From Myxococcales bacterium (GTDB taxonomy: Bacteria > Myxococcota_A > UBA9042 > GCA-2863065): 49,992 bases of DNA. Shown in pieces: positions 16,204 through 26,229 of the stretch (positions are counted from its first letter, which is position 1; each line of letters starts with the position of its first letter). A model generated the notes under the pieces. The model saw only the letters and a program-made list of their open reading frames with translations. It was not told where the DNA came from and ran no database searches. The translations under genes were made by a program, and so were the position numbers. The DNA is taken from positions 1 through 49,992 of the forward strand of contig JADMJS010000060.1 in assembly GCA_018780435.1 (NCBI GenBank), written 5' to 3'.

Positions 16204-18789
16204 ATGGCATCGATGACGACGACCCGACTCGCGCTCGCCGTCACCTCAGTGCTGTCCGCCCTCGGGGTGGGCTGCGGTGACGGACAGACCATCGTGGAAG
16301 CGTCGCGCGACGCGACGGCTATCATCCCCGAGGGCGAAAACCGGGCGCCTTTCCTTCATAAGGTGGGCGACCGCGTCGCCGTCGTCGGCCAGCCGCTCCG
16401 CATCGAGCTGAGGGCTGACGACGCCGACGGCGACACCCTCTCGTTCTCCGCCCACAGCCTCCCGAAGGGCGCGACCTTCGACCGTACGCCGCCCGTCCTC
16501 ATCTGGACACCGACGGTGATCGGCGACGTCGTGTCCCCCACCTTCGTCGTAAGCGACGGCAAGGCGACCGACCGCGAGACCGTCCGTATCGAGGTCGTCA
16601 GCCAGGCTCAGAACCACGCGCCTCGTTTCCAAAAGATCGGCGACCAAGCGGTCGAGGTCTCCGACACCCTCTCCTTGCTCCTCCAAGCCGTCGACGCCGA
16701 TGGCGACACGCTCACCTTTGGCATCGAAGGGACGTCGGCCCCCGGTACCAAGCTCGAGGCCGCGACGGGGCGTTTCACGTGGACGCCCCCGCCGACGCTC
16801 GCGGGCACCCAGGCGTCGGTCACGTTCTCGGTCACGGACTCGAAAGCGACCGACACCATGTCGGTCTCCTTCTTCATCCTGGCGCCCGGCCAGAACCGGC
16901 CCCCCGTCTTTCTGCCTCTGCCCCTGCAGGTGGCGGAGGTCGGGACTTCCTACGAACTGGTCCTGCAAGCCATTGATCCCGAAGGCGATCCCCTCGTCTA
17001 TTCGACGGACTCCGTGCTGCCGTCCGCGGCGTCCTTCGACCCTGGCGCGGCCCGCTTCCGTTGGACGCCGGGGCCTACGGACGCGGGGACCACCGCCACC
17101 TTCGTCTTCGCTGTCTCTGACGGAAACTACCGGATCCTGACCGACGTCGACATCGACGTCCTCGACCCCGACATCATCGTGGGGAGCTGCAAAGACGACT
17201 TCAACGAGCCCAACAACACGTCGGCCACGGCGACCGCCCTGACGGTCGGCGACTACGAAAACCTGTCCTTGTGTGACACCACGTCCGTGCCCATCGACGT
17301 CGACTGGTTTCGAATCGCGCTCGCGCCAGGCCAGACCCTCTCCATCACCCTCGACTTCGAACATGACGACGGTGACCTCGACCTCGCGCTCTTCGCCGAA
17401 GGAGACACCACGGCCGCACTCGCCGTCTCGGACAGCGCCACGGACCAGGAGGTGCTCGTCTACACCGCCGACAAGACCGAGACGGTGCTGGTAAAGATCT
17501 TCGGGACCGGCCAGTCGGTGTTCCAATCGCTCTACACCATGGTCGTCTCGACGGGCGGCCTCGACTGCGACGACGACGATCGCGAGCCGAACGACACCAA
17601 GCTCCAGCCCGCCGCCTTGCCGGCGTCCGGCGACTTCCCAGGCCTCATGTTCTGCCCTGCCGACCTGGACTTCTACGAGGTCGAGCTCACCTGCGGGCAG
17701 ATCTTCTCGGCGTCGCTCACCTACACGCCCGAGGCGGGTGATCTCGAGCTCGCGCTCTATCGCGAGTCGAACCTCGACACGCCCGTCGCGATCTCGGAGG
17801 CCGTCGGCGGGACCGAAGCCGCCTTCTACGAAGCGCCGCGGTCCGAGTCGCTCATCGTCCTTGTCCGTGGCGTCCCGTCCGCGACCACGCTCAGCCCCTA
17901 CTCGCTCGCGACCGAGGTCAGCAGCGGCACGACCTGTGTCGACGATGCCGAAGAGCCCAACGACGACCGCGGCGACGCGTCCCTGCTCACGCCGCCCGCG
18001 GACGAGCTTCAAGACCTCCTCCTCTGCTGCAACGAAGACTGGTTCTATGTACCCCTCAAGGTGGGCGACGGCGCGGTGTTCGAGGTCCGCTTCCCAGCCG
18101 GCGCCGACGTGAAGGCCGAGCTCTACACGATCGACGACGACGAGCCGCTCGTGGTCGGCGAACCCGACACCAAGGGCCTCCTCGTCAGCCTCGACAGCGC
18201 TCCCTTCAGCGGCAACTTCTACCTGCGCGTCGAGGGCCCAGCGGGCACGGCGCTCGCCGTCGAGATGGTCACCTTCGAGTCCGAGGGCTGCGAGAGTTCG
18301 AAGGCCTGTGATCCCGAAGACATCTGCTGGATCGCCACGGGCGCATGCGTCTCGGCGTATTGCTTTGATGAAGAGGACTGCCCGCTGGGCCAAGACATGC
18401 CGTGCCACGAGAACCAGTGCCTCGCCGGCTGTACCTACGAAGGGGACTGTAAGCTCGGATGGTCTTGCAAAGGCTATGATTTCGGGACTTTCTGTGGCCC
18501 GAGCGGTACCGGGGCGAGTGGCGCTGCGTGCGCCGTCGCCGCCGACTGTGATGGCGCCGCGAGCTGCACCTTCCCGGGCAACGGCGGTTACTGCGGCCAA
18601 GTCGGCTGCAAGTCGAACCCGGAGTGCCCATCCGACGCGAGCTGCGTCCAGCTCAACTCCGACCAGACTCTCTGCGCCAAGAAGTGCGTCAGCAACGGCG
18701 ATTGTCGCGCTGGCGACGGCTACACCTGCCAGCCCAAGGTGCTCCCGAACGGGCTGCCGACCACCGTCTGCCTCCCGCCCGGGGCCTGA
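16204..18789 (+). CDS. Lipoprotein with three cadherin-like domains, three PPC-like domains and a Cys-rich end
   Basis: 861 aa. The N-terminus has a hydrophobic stretch ending GVGCGDG, a plausible though not ideal lipobox. Three Ig/cadherin-like domains of about 95 aa follow (about 45-330), each with NxxPxF at the start, a DxDGDxLxF or DPEGDPLVY calcium-type motif, and a FxWTP strand. Then come three pre-peptidase-C-terminal-like domains (about 335-690), recognisable by EPN(N/D) near the start and DxDWF/DLDFYEVEL. The end (about 695-861) is Cys-rich, of the CxxxxDC type seen in neighbouring surface proteins. No catalytic domain is visible. I infer a surface binding protein. ATG 16204 has GCGGAG upstream. 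Confidence 0.8.
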   Translation: MASMTTTRLALAVTSVLSALGVGCGDGQTIVEASRDATAIIPEGENRAPFLHKVGDRVAVVGQPLRIELRADDADGDTLSFSAHSLPKGATFDRTPPVLIWTPTVIGDVVSPTFVVSDGKATDRETVRIEVVSQAQNHAPRFQKIGDQAVEVSDTLSLLLQAVDADGDTLTFGIEGTSAPGTKLEAATGRFTWTPPPTLAGTQASVTFSVTDSKATDTMSVSFFILAPGQNRPPVFLPLPLQVAEVGTSYELVLQAIDPEGDPLVYSTDSVLPSAASFDPGAARFRWTPGPTDAGTTATFVFAVSDGNYRILTDVDIDVLDPDIIVGSCKDDFNEPNNTSATATALTVGDYENLSLCDTTSVPIDVDWFRIALAPGQTLSITLDFEHDDGDLDLALFAEGDTTAALAVSDSATDQEVLVYTADKTETVLVKIFGTGQSVFQSLYTMVVSTGGLDCDDDDREPNDTKLQPAALPASGDFPGLMFCPADLDFYEVELTCGQIFSASLTYTPEAGDLELALYRESNLDTPVAISEAVGGTEAAFYEAPRSESLIVLVRGVPSATTLSPYSLATEVSSGTTCVDDAEEPNDDRGDASLLTPPADELQDLLLCCNEDWFYVPLKVGDGAVFEVRFPAGADVKAELYTIDDDEPLVVGEPDTKGLLVSLDSAPFSGNFYLRVEGPAGTALAVEMVTFESEGCESSKACDPEDICWIATGACVSAYCFDEEDCPLGQDMPCHENQCLAGCTYEGDCKLGWSCKGYDFGTFCGPSGTGASGAACAVAADCDGAASCTFPGNGGYCGQVGCKSNPECPSDASCVQLNSDQTLCAKKCVSNGDCRAGDGYTCQPKVLPNGLPTTVCLPPGA

Positions 18790-18819
18790 CCCTCAAAATC
18801 TCAGCCTTCACGGAAGACC

Positions 18820-20619
18820 ATGAGCACAGCGAACTCGGCCCCCCTCATGCGTAGCCGTCACGTCACGTACTTCGTGCAGCACGGCACCATCTACGCCTAC
18901 CACAACCTCTTCGGGTACATCATCGCGATGAGCCCGGACCTCGCGGCCTTCCTGGAGTTCCACAATCGGGCGGCTCCCGGTGGCGCGCCGCGCACACGAG
19001 AGGAGGCCGATGCGCGCTTCGGCAAGGCGGGGCAGGGCGAGTGGGACGCCGCGCAATTAGACGAGTTCATTACGGTGTTCCGGCTCTTCTCGTGCCTCAT
19101 CGAGTCTGACGAAGCCGAGGCGACCAGCGTGTTTTCGATGGTGCCCGTGCGCTCGCGCTGGCTGGTCTACCACGCGCCCGGCCCTGCCGAGGTGACCCTC
19201 TGGCGCACCGATCGCGAGGGGCGCACCCTCATCGATCCGCTCGTCCCGTGGGCGTCCCGCCTCTTCCTTCGCCTCGACGGCGCCGCCACGCTCTCCGAAC
19301 TCACGGACGAGCTCATCGCCGATCCGGAGGTCGGCCCCGCGCTGAAGGCGTCGGGTGATCCACGCGAGCACGTGCGGCGCGAGGTTCAACGATGGACGCA
19401 CTCGAGCCAGCAGTACTGCAAGCTCTCGAAGGTGCCCCTCGCGAAGTTCGGCAAAGAGCATCAGTGGCCGAGCTACTTGAAGTCCACCATGCCCTACGCG
19501 CCGTGGGACCCCGCGAAGGACCCCACCCCGGTGGACGCGCTCGACCCGGTCGGCGTCCCTCTCAACCCGCCGCACGCTTACTACGAGACCGGGGTCACCG
19601 ACGCCGCGGAACAGTTCGCGAGCGTCGAAACCACCCTCTCGCACCTCTTTAGAAGCCCCCACCCGCTCCTCGGCAACGCCAGCTACGGCGAGCGCCTCGC
19701 CGACGCCTTCTGGATGCGCGGGCTCTTCGGTCCTCACGTCCGCCGGATCGTGGAGGTCGGCGGCGGGCTCGGGCACCTCGCCGCCGCGCTCCTGACCGAC
19801 CTTCGGACGCGGGCACCGGAGCTCTACGAGCACGTCAGCTACACCATCGTCGACCTCTCACCGGCGCTGCGCGACGCCCAACGACAGACGCTCATGGACG
19901 CCGGCGTGCTCGACCGCGTGACCTGGCGTCCCGGGAACGTCGAGACCATGGACTTCGACGCCGGCAGCATCGATCTGCTCGTCTCGAACGAGGTCGTCGG
20001 CGACTTCACGACCGTCAAGCTCACGCGTGAGCTCTGCGGCCTCGACAGCGACTTCGACGAGCCGGACCTCTTGCCGCCGCCCGCGAATGACACCATCGCG
20101 TTCCTGAGGGACCACCAGGTCAACCTGCGCGACGCGCCGGACCCCTTCTTCGTCAACATCGGGGCGATGCGCTTCGTCCGTAAACTCGCGACGGCCCTCG
20201 CGCCGGGCGGCGGCGCCTACATCTCGGAGTACGGCGAAGTGGCGCGTTATCCGGTCGCCTCCACGCAGCTCGATCACCTCGAGTTCAGTATTCACTTCGG
20301 GCAGTTGGCGCAGGTCGCTCGCCACATCGGCCTCGAGACCAAGGTCGAGTACCTCCACGACCTCGTCGGGCTCGACCGCAGCGGCCGCACGCTCGCGACG
20401 ACGCGAACGTACTTCCAGAACCTCCGCAGCATGCTCGGCGCCTTCGGCATCACGCTCGACAAGGTGGGGTACACCGACGCGATGTTCGTAGACCTGCTCG
20501 GCGATCAGCTCGATCCCGAGTCCATCGGCGAGCTGCGCTTCGACTCGGTCGATGAACGCTGCATGGGCCTCTCTCCTCACGAGTTCAAGGGGCTCATCGT
20601 GCGACGAACGGCGGCCTGA
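18820..20619 (+). CDS. MidA-like SAM-dependent methyltransferase with possible PqqD-like N-terminus
   Basis: 599 aa. The C-terminal half (about 290-599) has a Rossmann methyltransferase start, [19 protein letters not shown] (about 309-327), then [17 protein letters not shown] and [11 protein letters not shown]. This resembles the MidA/NDUFAF7 family (protein-arginine methyltransferases of complex I assembly). The N-terminal 220 residues are not part of that family. They contain two stretches reminiscent of PqqD winged-helix modules: [21 protein letters not shown], and [21 protein letters not shown]. PqqD-type domains bind leader peptides in RiPP pathways, but no precursor peptide is seen here, so this is only a suggestion. 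GGAAG lies close before the ATG. It may be co-transcribed with cysD, 70 bp downstream. Confidence 0.6.
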   Translation: MSTANSAPLMRSRHVTYFVQHGTIYAYHNLFGYIIAMSPDLAAFLEFHNRAAPGGAPRTREEADARFGKAGQGEWDAAQLDEFITVFRLFSCLIESDEAEATSVFSMVPVRSRWLVYHAPGPAEVTLWRTDREGRTLIDPLVPWASRLFLRLDGAATLSELTDELIADPEVGPALKASGDPREHVRREVQRWTHSSQQYCKLSKVPLAKFGKEHQWPSYLKSTMPYAPWDPAKDPTPVDALDPVGVPLNPPHAYYETGVTDAAEQFASVETTLSHLFRSPHPLLGNASYGERLADAFWMRGLFGPHVRRIVEVGGGLGHLAAALLTDLRTRAPELYEHVSYTIVDLSPALRDAQRQTLMDAGVLDRVTWRPGNVETMDFDAGSIDLLVSNEVVGDFTTVKLTRELCGLDSDFDEPDLLPPPANDTIAFLRDHQVNLRDAPDPFFVNIGAMRFVRKLATALAPGGGAYISEYGEVARYPVASTQLDHLEFSIHFGQLAQVARHIGLETKVEYLHDLVGLDRSGRTLATTRTYFQNLRSMLGAFGITLDKVGYTDAMFVDLLGDQLDPESIGELRFDSVDERCMGLSPHEFKGLIVRRTAA

Positions 20620-20674
20620 CGGCCGTGTCCGTCGAATCCGTCATCAACGCAGCACACGCCTGCCGCCGAAGTGG

Positions 20675-20680
20675 TATAAG
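20675..20680 (+). promoter_or_regulatory. Candidate -10 box close to the cysD start
   Basis: TATAAG lies 9 nt before the cysD ATG, and no Shine-Dalgarno is visible in between. If it acts as a -10 box, the transcript would start at or almost at the ATG. No good -35 is seen, so it could be chance. Confidence 0.35.
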
Positions 20681-20689
20681 CCCCGCCGC

Positions 20690-21598
20690 ATGGACGCCTA
20701 CACCCTGACTCACCTGAAGGCCCTCGAGGCCGAGAGCATCCACATCATCCGAGAGGTCGCGGCCGAGTTCGAGAACCCGGTCATGCTGTACTCGATCGGG
20801 AAAGACTCGTCGGTGATGCTCCACCTCGCGCTCAAAGCGTTCCACCCGGGGAAGTTGCCCTTCCCCCTTCTGCACGTCGATACCACCTGGAAGTTCCAGG
20901 ACATGTATCGCTTCCGTCAGGAGATGCAGGACCGACACGGGTTCAACCTCCTCATCCACGTGAACGAAGCCGGTATCGCAGCCGGCATCAACCCGTTCAC
21001 GGCGGGATCGAAGAAACACACCGACGTGATGAAGACCGAGGGGCTCAAGCAGGCGCTCGACCAATGGGGCTTCGACGCCGCGTTCGGCGGGGCTCGCCGT
21101 GACGAAGAGAAGTCGCGTGCGAAGGAGCGCGTCTACTCCTTCCGCGATCAGAACCACCGCTGGGATCCGAAGAACCAGCGGCCCGAGCTCTGGAACCTCT
21201 ACAACGGCGCCATCGACCGTGGCGAATCCATCCGCGTCTTCCCGCTCTCCAACTGGACCGAGCTCGACGTGTGGCAATACATCCACCTCGAACAGATCCC
21301 TATCGTCCCGCTGTACTTGGCGGCGCCGCGACCCGTCGTCGAGCGCGACGGGACCCTCATCATGGTCGACGACGACCGCATGCCGCTGCGACCCGGCGAA
21401 GTGCCGGAGCTGCGCACCGTGAGGTTCCGTACCCTCGGCTGCTACCCGCTCTCGGGCGCCATCGAGTCCTCGGCGACCACACTCCCCGAGATCATTCAGG
21501 AGATGCTGCTCGCGCGGCGCTCCGAGCGTGAAGGTCGGCTGATCGACAGCGACCAGGACGCCTCGATGGAGGAGAAGAAGAAAGAGGGGTACTTCTGA
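20690..21598 (+). CDS. cysD: Sulfate adenylyltransferase small subunit (ATP sulfurylase)
   Basis: Makes adenosine 5'-phosphosulfate (APS) from sulfate and ATP together with CysN. The 302-aa protein matches CysD along its length: [19 protein letters not shown] (PP-loop), [54 protein letters not shown], and the C-terminal end [11 protein letters not shown] 20690 is the family-consistent start. The stop shares one base with the cysN ATG (TGATG), so the two subunits are translationally coupled. No cysH, cysC or sulfate transporter is in the window. Confidence 0.95.
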   Translation: MDAYTLTHLKALEAESIHIIREVAAEFENPVMLYSIGKDSSVMLHLALKAFHPGKLPFPLLHVDTTWKFQDMYRFRQEMQDRHGFNLLIHVNEAGIAAGINPFTAGSKKHTDVMKTEGLKQALDQWGFDAAFGGARRDEEKSRAKERVYSFRDQNHRWDPKNQRPELWNLYNGAIDRGESIRVFPLSNWTELDVWQYIHLEQIPIVPLYLAAPRPVVERDGTLIMVDDDRMPLRPGEVPELRTVRFRTLGCYPLSGAIESSATTLPEIIQEMLLARRSEREGRLIDSDQDASMEEKKKEGYF

Positions 21599-23319
21599 TG
21601 TCACACGTCTCCGAACTCATCGCGACGGACATCGGCGCGTACCTAAAGCAACACGAGACCAAGGAGCTGCTGCGCTTCATTACGTGCGGCAGCGTCGACG
21701 ACGGGAAGTCGACCCTCATCGGGCGTCTCCTCTTCGACACCAAGATGGTCTACGAAGACCACCTGAAGGCGCTCGAGAGCGCCTCGCTGAAGCACGGTAC
21801 GACGGGAAACAACTTCGATCCGGCGCTGCTGACCGACGGCCTCAAAGCCGAACGGGAGCAAGGCATCACCATCGATGTCGCGTACCGCTACTTCTCCACG
21901 GCGCGCCGCAAGTTCATTATTGCGGACACGCCCGGCCACGAGCAATACACGCGCAACATGGCGACGGGCGCGTCCACCGCCGATCTCGCCATCATCCTCA
22001 TCGACGCCCGCTACGGGGTCCTCACGCAGACGCGACGCCACTCGTTCATCGTGTCGCTGCTCGGGCTCCGAAACGTCGTCGTCGCCATCAACAAGATGGA
22101 TCTCGTCGGCTGGTCCGAGGCCCGCTTCCGGGAGATCGACGCCGAGTACCGCGCCTTCGCGACCCCACTCGGCTTCCCCGCCATCGACGTCATCCCCATG
22201 GCGGCCCTGCTCGGCGAGAACGTCGTCGCTCGCAGCGAACACACGCCGTGGTACTCGGGCCCGACCCTCATGGAGATCCTTGAGACCGCGCCGATCTCAC
22301 GCGATCGCGCGGCCGCGGGCGATCCCACCCACTTCCGCATGCCCGTTCAGCTCGTCAGCCGCCCCGACGCCAGCTTCCGCGGTTATGCGGGGACCATCGC
22401 GGCGGGCCTCGTCCGCAAGGGCGACCGGGTCACGGTCTACCCGAGCGGTCAGGCGAGCCGCATCGCCCGAATCGTGACCTTTGACGGCGATCGCGACGAG
22501 GCTTTCGCGCCAGAAGCGGTCACCATCACGCTCGAGGACGAACGCGACGCTAGCCGCGGCGACGTCATCGCGTCACCGGCGAATCCACCGCGGGTCGCGA
22601 CCACCGTCGACGCCACCGTCGTCTGGATGAGCGAAGCGCCGCTCGCGGTCGGCCGCTCCTACTTCCTGAAGCACACCACGAACCGCTCCCCGGCCGTGGT
22701 CACCGACGTGCTCTCGCGCATCGACGTGAATACGCTCGCGCCTCACGACGCGAACTCGCTCGCGATGAACGAGATCGGGCGTTGCCGCATCACGACGTCG
22801 AAGCCGCTCGTATTCGACGCCTACACGGACAGCCGCGCGATGGGGGCCTTCATCCTCATCGACCGGCTCACGAACGACACCGTCGCCGCGGGCATGATCA
22901 CCGGCTCTACCGAGGGCGTCAGCGCGCGAGACGCGTTCACACAAGCGCTCGGGGTTGCCGTCCCTGACGTACGGCTCCCGGATGGGCTCATCACGGACGA
23001 AGAGCGCCGCGCGCGCTTCGGAACGAGCGGGGCCACCGTCTTCGTCGACGGGCTCCCCGACACCACCACCCACGTCCTCCGCGCCCTCCTTCGTCGTTTG
23101 TGCGACCTCGGCATCGCCGCGGTCGAAGTGCCCGCCCTCGCCGCCCACGCGGTGGCCGCCCAAGGGCTTATCGCCATCGCCGTCGGGGCGCCACCCGAGC
23201 CCGTCTCGGACCTAGTCCGGCCCGTCGCTCTCGTCCACCTCACTGGGGAGCAGCGTCCCCTTGGCGTCGTCCTCGACGAGCTGCTTGCGCGCCTTCGGGC
23301 CGCTGGCGCCCTCGCGTGA
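21598..23319 (+). CDS. cysN: Sulfate adenylyltransferase GTPase subunit with a decayed C-terminal APS-kinase domain
   Basis: 573 aa. The GTPase part is intact: P-loop GSVDDGKST (31-39), [12 protein letters not shown] (110-121), NKMD (165-168), followed by the EF-Tu-like beta-barrel domains to about 430. CysN alone is about 475 aa and CysNC fusions are about 630. Here the segment from about 462 looks like the start of APS kinase ([24 protein letters not shown]), but the Walker A site GxSGSGKST is replaced by GLPDTTTH (485-492). The tail HLTGEQ (547-552) matches the end of APS kinase. Only about 60 residues separate the two, against about 150 in real CysC. I conclude the kinase domain is inactive. 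It overlaps the next gene by 4 bp (GTGA). Confidence 0.9.
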   Translation: MSHVSELIATDIGAYLKQHETKELLRFITCGSVDDGKSTLIGRLLFDTKMVYEDHLKALESASLKHGTTGNNFDPALLTDGLKAEREQGITIDVAYRYFSTARRKFIIADTPGHEQYTRNMATGASTADLAIILIDARYGVLTQTRRHSFIVSLLGLRNVVVAINKMDLVGWSEARFREIDAEYRAFATPLGFPAIDVIPMAALLGENVVARSEHTPWYSGPTLMEILETAPISRDRAAAGDPTHFRMPVQLVSRPDASFRGYAGTIAAGLVRKGDRVTVYPSGQASRIARIVTFDGDRDEAFAPEAVTITLEDERDASRGDVIASPANPPRVATTVDATVVWMSEAPLAVGRSYFLKHTTNRSPAVVTDVLSRIDVNTLAPHDANSLAMNEIGRCRITTSKPLVFDAYTDSRAMGAFILIDRLTNDTVAAGMITGSTEGVSARDAFTQALGVAVPDVRLPDGLITDEERRARFGTSGATVFVDGLPDTTTHVLRALLRRLCDLGIAAVEVPALAAHAVAAQGLIAIAVGAPPEPVSDLVRPVALVHLTGEQRPLGVVLDELLARLRAAGALA

Positions 23320-24401
23320 GCGTCGCGCTGGCCCTGACCAGCGTGCTTGTCCTCCTGGCGCCGCCGCCGAAGGAAACGTCGCTCGAAGGCCTTCGTGCCG
23401 CCGTCGTCCGTCGTCCGGCGGACGCCGCGCTGCAAGCCGAATACGCGGGCGCCGCGCTCGAGGCCGGACAGCTCGTCGAAGCCGAAGCGGCCTTCCGCGC
23501 GCTCCTCACGCTGGAACCGACGGTCGGCGACTGGCCCTTCAACCTCGGTATGTTGCTCGTCTCCACCGGCAATCCGGCCGGCGGGCTCGTCCACCTGGAG
23601 AAGGCCGTCGCACTGATCCCCGGCGATCCGGGGCCTCTCGCGGCGCTCGGGAGCGCGCTCCTCGCGACGGACCGAGCGGACCTCGCCGTGACGCGCCTCG
23701 CACCGGCGCGCGCGCTCGGCGCGCCGGTGCTCGCCATCCTGGCCTTTGCGGAGCTGCGTACGGGTTCCATCGCAGACGCCCTCACGGACGCAGCCGAAGC
23801 GGCACGGTCCGGCGAGTGGCACCACCATGTCCTTCATGCGACCGCCGCCATCCACGCGGGCCGCTTCGACCTCGCTCGGACGGCGCTTGATTCAGCGGCC
23901 GCCACGGCGCCGGCGACCGCCGCCAACCTCCCGTGGAGCGAGGCGCTCTTGGCGCTCGCCGAGGGCCATCCCGCGCGCGCGCTGGGGCACTTCCGTCGGG
24001 CCCGGCAACAGGCGCCCGACTTCCTGAACCCCGAGTCTCCGCGCTTTGACCCGCTGGCATTCGCCCACCCGGACGAACGCACCGCTCTCGAGGCGCTCGA
24101 GAGGGCGCGGCGCCGCGGCGACCTCACCCCCGTCCAGCTCGACATCTCCCAGGTGTCACCAGGCAACTGCCCGTCACCGTTGCAGTATCACGCGGCGCTT
24201 CTCGGCGCGGACTCCTTTTCGGCCTGTCACTCGGCCACAGCCAGGCTCATCGCTGTCGGCCGGGCGCTCGACGCCAAAGGCGACGCCTGCATCTATAAGG
24301 CCGTGAAAGGGCTGTCGCTGTCCCAGCCCGTCCCGCGCGGCCAACGCTGCTCCGCGACCCTGTCCGTCCGGGCGCCGCCCGCCGACCTAGCGCCGCGCTG
24401 A
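23316..24401 (+). CDS. Exported TPR-repeat protein
   Basis: 361 aa from GTG 23316, which overlaps the cysN stop. This start gives a short signal-like hydrophobic N-terminus ([17 protein letters not shown]). Residues about 25-260 contain several TPR-type helical pairs (for example [22 protein letters not shown] and [21 protein letters not shown]). The last 75 residues have three to four Cys and no recognised motif. No enzymatic residues are seen. Such proteins usually scaffold interactions in the periplasm. Tight coupling to cysN and to the following membrane protein suggests one transcript, but no shared function is evident. Confidence 0.75.
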   Translation: MSVALALTSVLVLLAPPPKETSLEGLRAAVVRRPADAALQAEYAGAALEAGQLVEAEAAFRALLTLEPTVGDWPFNLGMLLVSTGNPAGGLVHLEKAVALIPGDPGPLAALGSALLATDRADLAVTRLAPARALGAPVLAILAFAELRTGSIADALTDAAEAARSGEWHHHVLHATAAIHAGRFDLARTALDSAAATAPATAANLPWSEALLALAEGHPARALGHFRRARQQAPDFLNPESPRFDPLAFAHPDERTALEALERARRRGDLTPVQLDISQVSPGNCPSPLQYHAALLGADSFSACHSATARLIAVGRALDAKGDACIYKAVKGLSLSQPVPRGQRCSATLSVRAPPADLAPR

Positions 24402-24404
24402 CCG

Positions 24405-26147
24405 ATGTTGCCCTCTCGTCCCGGCGACCCACCGCGGGCCTTTGCCTGGCTGGTAGCCATCGGCTTCGTGCTCGTGACCCTCCCTGGGCTCATTCAGAAG
24501 TACACGCCGAACGAATGGCTCGTCGGCGACGGCGGCTTCTACCTCAACATGCAGAAGTCGCTTACTGAACGAGCGACCCTCGAACAGTCCGGCACCCACC
24601 CGGCGTCGTGGTATAGCGGACAACGCGACATCAACGACGCGTTTTCGAACATCTCTCTCGGCCGCAACGGGGAGTGGTGGCCGAAACACGGCTACCTCAT
24701 GCCGATCGCGTCGTTGCCCTTCTACTGGGTCTTCGGCGTGCCGGGGACGCTCATCTTCAACGTCCTCACGGTCACGGGCGTCCTGGTCCTCGGCTACGCG
24801 CTCGCTCGGCGCTTCGCCGGTCCGGGTGTCGCCGCCGCCGCGGCATCGGTGGTCGGGCTCGTCGGTCCCCACGGGGAGTACGCCTACAACTACTCGAACG
24901 ACGGCTTCTACACGCTCTTCGTTCTCGGGGCATTCCTATCGGCGCTCGAGGCACTCGCGCCGCCAGGCGTTGAGGACGTCCGCGCCCAGCGACGATATCG
25001 GCTGCTCGCTGGCTTCCTCTTCGCCGTGGCTATCTGGGTGAAGATCACCAACGCGCTCTTCGCCCCGCTCCTCGCCGTCATCATCCTCGACGGCGCGTGG
25101 CGAGATCCCCGAGCCGCACTTCGGCGGCTGCTCGAGACCGCGGCCGGCGGCGCGGTGCCGCTCGCGCTCTACGGGGCGATGAACTGGACCATGTTCGGCA
25201 GCCCCTTCGTGACGTCTTACCAACGTGTCCTCATCGTGAAGGACGGCGAGCTGGGTGTCGCCTCACACGCGGCGCTCTTCACGACGCCGCTCCAGAAGGG
25301 CGTCGTAGACCTCCTCTTCACCGAAGGGCGCGGGCTCCTCACGCGTTATGCCCCGATCACGGTGTTTTGGCTCGGGCTCATTCCGATGGTCCGCCGCCGG
25401 GAGACGCGTGTCTTCGCCATCGCCCTCGCCGTCACCGCCGTCTCGTTCGCGCTCTTCTTCTGTCGTTTCAAGTACTACCACGAGCGTTTCCTCTTCCCTT
25501 ACTTCGGGCTCGTGTCCATTCCGGGGGCCGTGCTCCTTGAGGCCGTCATCGAGCGGTGGCGTCGGCCGCTCGTCTCGACGTCCTTCGGCCGTATTGTCGC
25601 GGTCGCCGTGACCCTGTCGCTCATCGCCTCCTCCTGGTGGATCTCGCACTCTCGCGAGGCCGAGGGCCGGCTCTCCGATCACATTGAATCGGCGCGCGTC
25701 TACCTCGACGACAAGCGCTGTGACTACTTCAACAACATGCGGTGGTCGTGGGAGTGCGAAGGGAGCCGTGGCGATGACCAGTACGTCGGTGTCAACGGCG
25801 CACAAGACCACCCCTTTGGCCCGGGGAACGCCAAGGGGATGATCCTCGCGGCCGGCCACGAGAGCCGCAAACCCGTCAAGGTCGTCTTTCCGAGCTCGCC
25901 ACTCGGGCCGACGCTCCGCTTCCGTTACGGCCTCGACGACAAGTCGCGGGGGCCTGTGAAGGTCGAGCTCACCATCCGCGTCGGTGACGACGAGGTCTAT
26001 AGAACGACGCTGACCGAGATCGGCCGCCTCTTCGAAGCCACGTTCGACACGTCGACGTATGCCGGCCGGGCCGACGTCGCCGTCACCATCGCCACCCGAG
26101 ACCGGGAGAAGGCGCGCTTCGTGTTTGAGGGGTATAGCCCGAGGTAA
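24405..26147 (+). CDS. Polytopic membrane protein, GT-C glycosyltransferase-like
   Basis: 580 aa. About nine to eleven hydrophobic helices occupy residues 12-430. The first is followed by a loop with an acidic VGDGGFYLNMQ (D42), as expected for the catalytic first loop of lipid-sugar-using GT-C enzymes (PMT/ArnT type). The last 140 residues are soluble and predicted beta-rich, with two Cys (CDYFNNMRWSWEC). It could add sugars to surface polymers or proteins. The family assignment is by general layout, not by a specific signature. The start lies 3 bp after the TPR gene stop. Confidence 0.6.
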   Translation: MLPSRPGDPPRAFAWLVAIGFVLVTLPGLIQKYTPNEWLVGDGGFYLNMQKSLTERATLEQSGTHPASWYSGQRDINDAFSNISLGRNGEWWPKHGYLMPIASLPFYWVFGVPGTLIFNVLTVTGVLVLGYALARRFAGPGVAAAAASVVGLVGPHGEYAYNYSNDGFYTLFVLGAFLSALEALAPPGVEDVRAQRRYRLLAGFLFAVAIWVKITNALFAPLLAVIILDGAWRDPRAALRRLLETAAGGAVPLALYGAMNWTMFGSPFVTSYQRVLIVKDGELGVASHAALFTTPLQKGVVDLLFTEGRGLLTRYAPITVFWLGLIPMVRRRETRVFAIALAVTAVSFALFFCRFKYYHERFLFPYFGLVSIPGAVLLEAVIERWRRPLVSTSFGRIVAVAVTLSLIASSWWISHSREAEGRLSDHIESARVYLDDKRCDYFNNMRWSWECEGSRGDDQYVGVNGAQDHPFGPGNAKGMILAAGHESRKPVKVVFPSSPLGPTLRFRYGLDDKSRGPVKVELTIRVGDDEVYRTTLTEIGRLFEATFDTSTYAGRADVAVTIATRDREKARFVFEGYSPR

Positions 26148-26171
26148 TTGGGGGCGGGGCCGAGAGGGGCC

Positions 26172-26207
26172 GCTCCCGCTCTTCGCCGCAGGGGCGGAGT
26201 CGGGAGC
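26172..26207. terminator. Hairpin in the convergent gap
   Basis: GCTCCCG (26172-26178) pairs with CGGGAGC (26201-26207), and the inner CGCC/GGCG can extend the stem imperfectly. It sits in the 82-bp gap between two convergent genes, which suits a bidirectional terminator. No T-tract is present on either side. Confidence 0.4.
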
Positions 26208-26229
26208 AGGCCGGGAAGCTCTTGAGCCC

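Noticed and set aside
16246..18600. Minus-strand frame of 784 codons opposite the cadherin/PPC lipoprotein
   Set aside because: Composition-driven shadow. All recognisable domains are on the plus strand.
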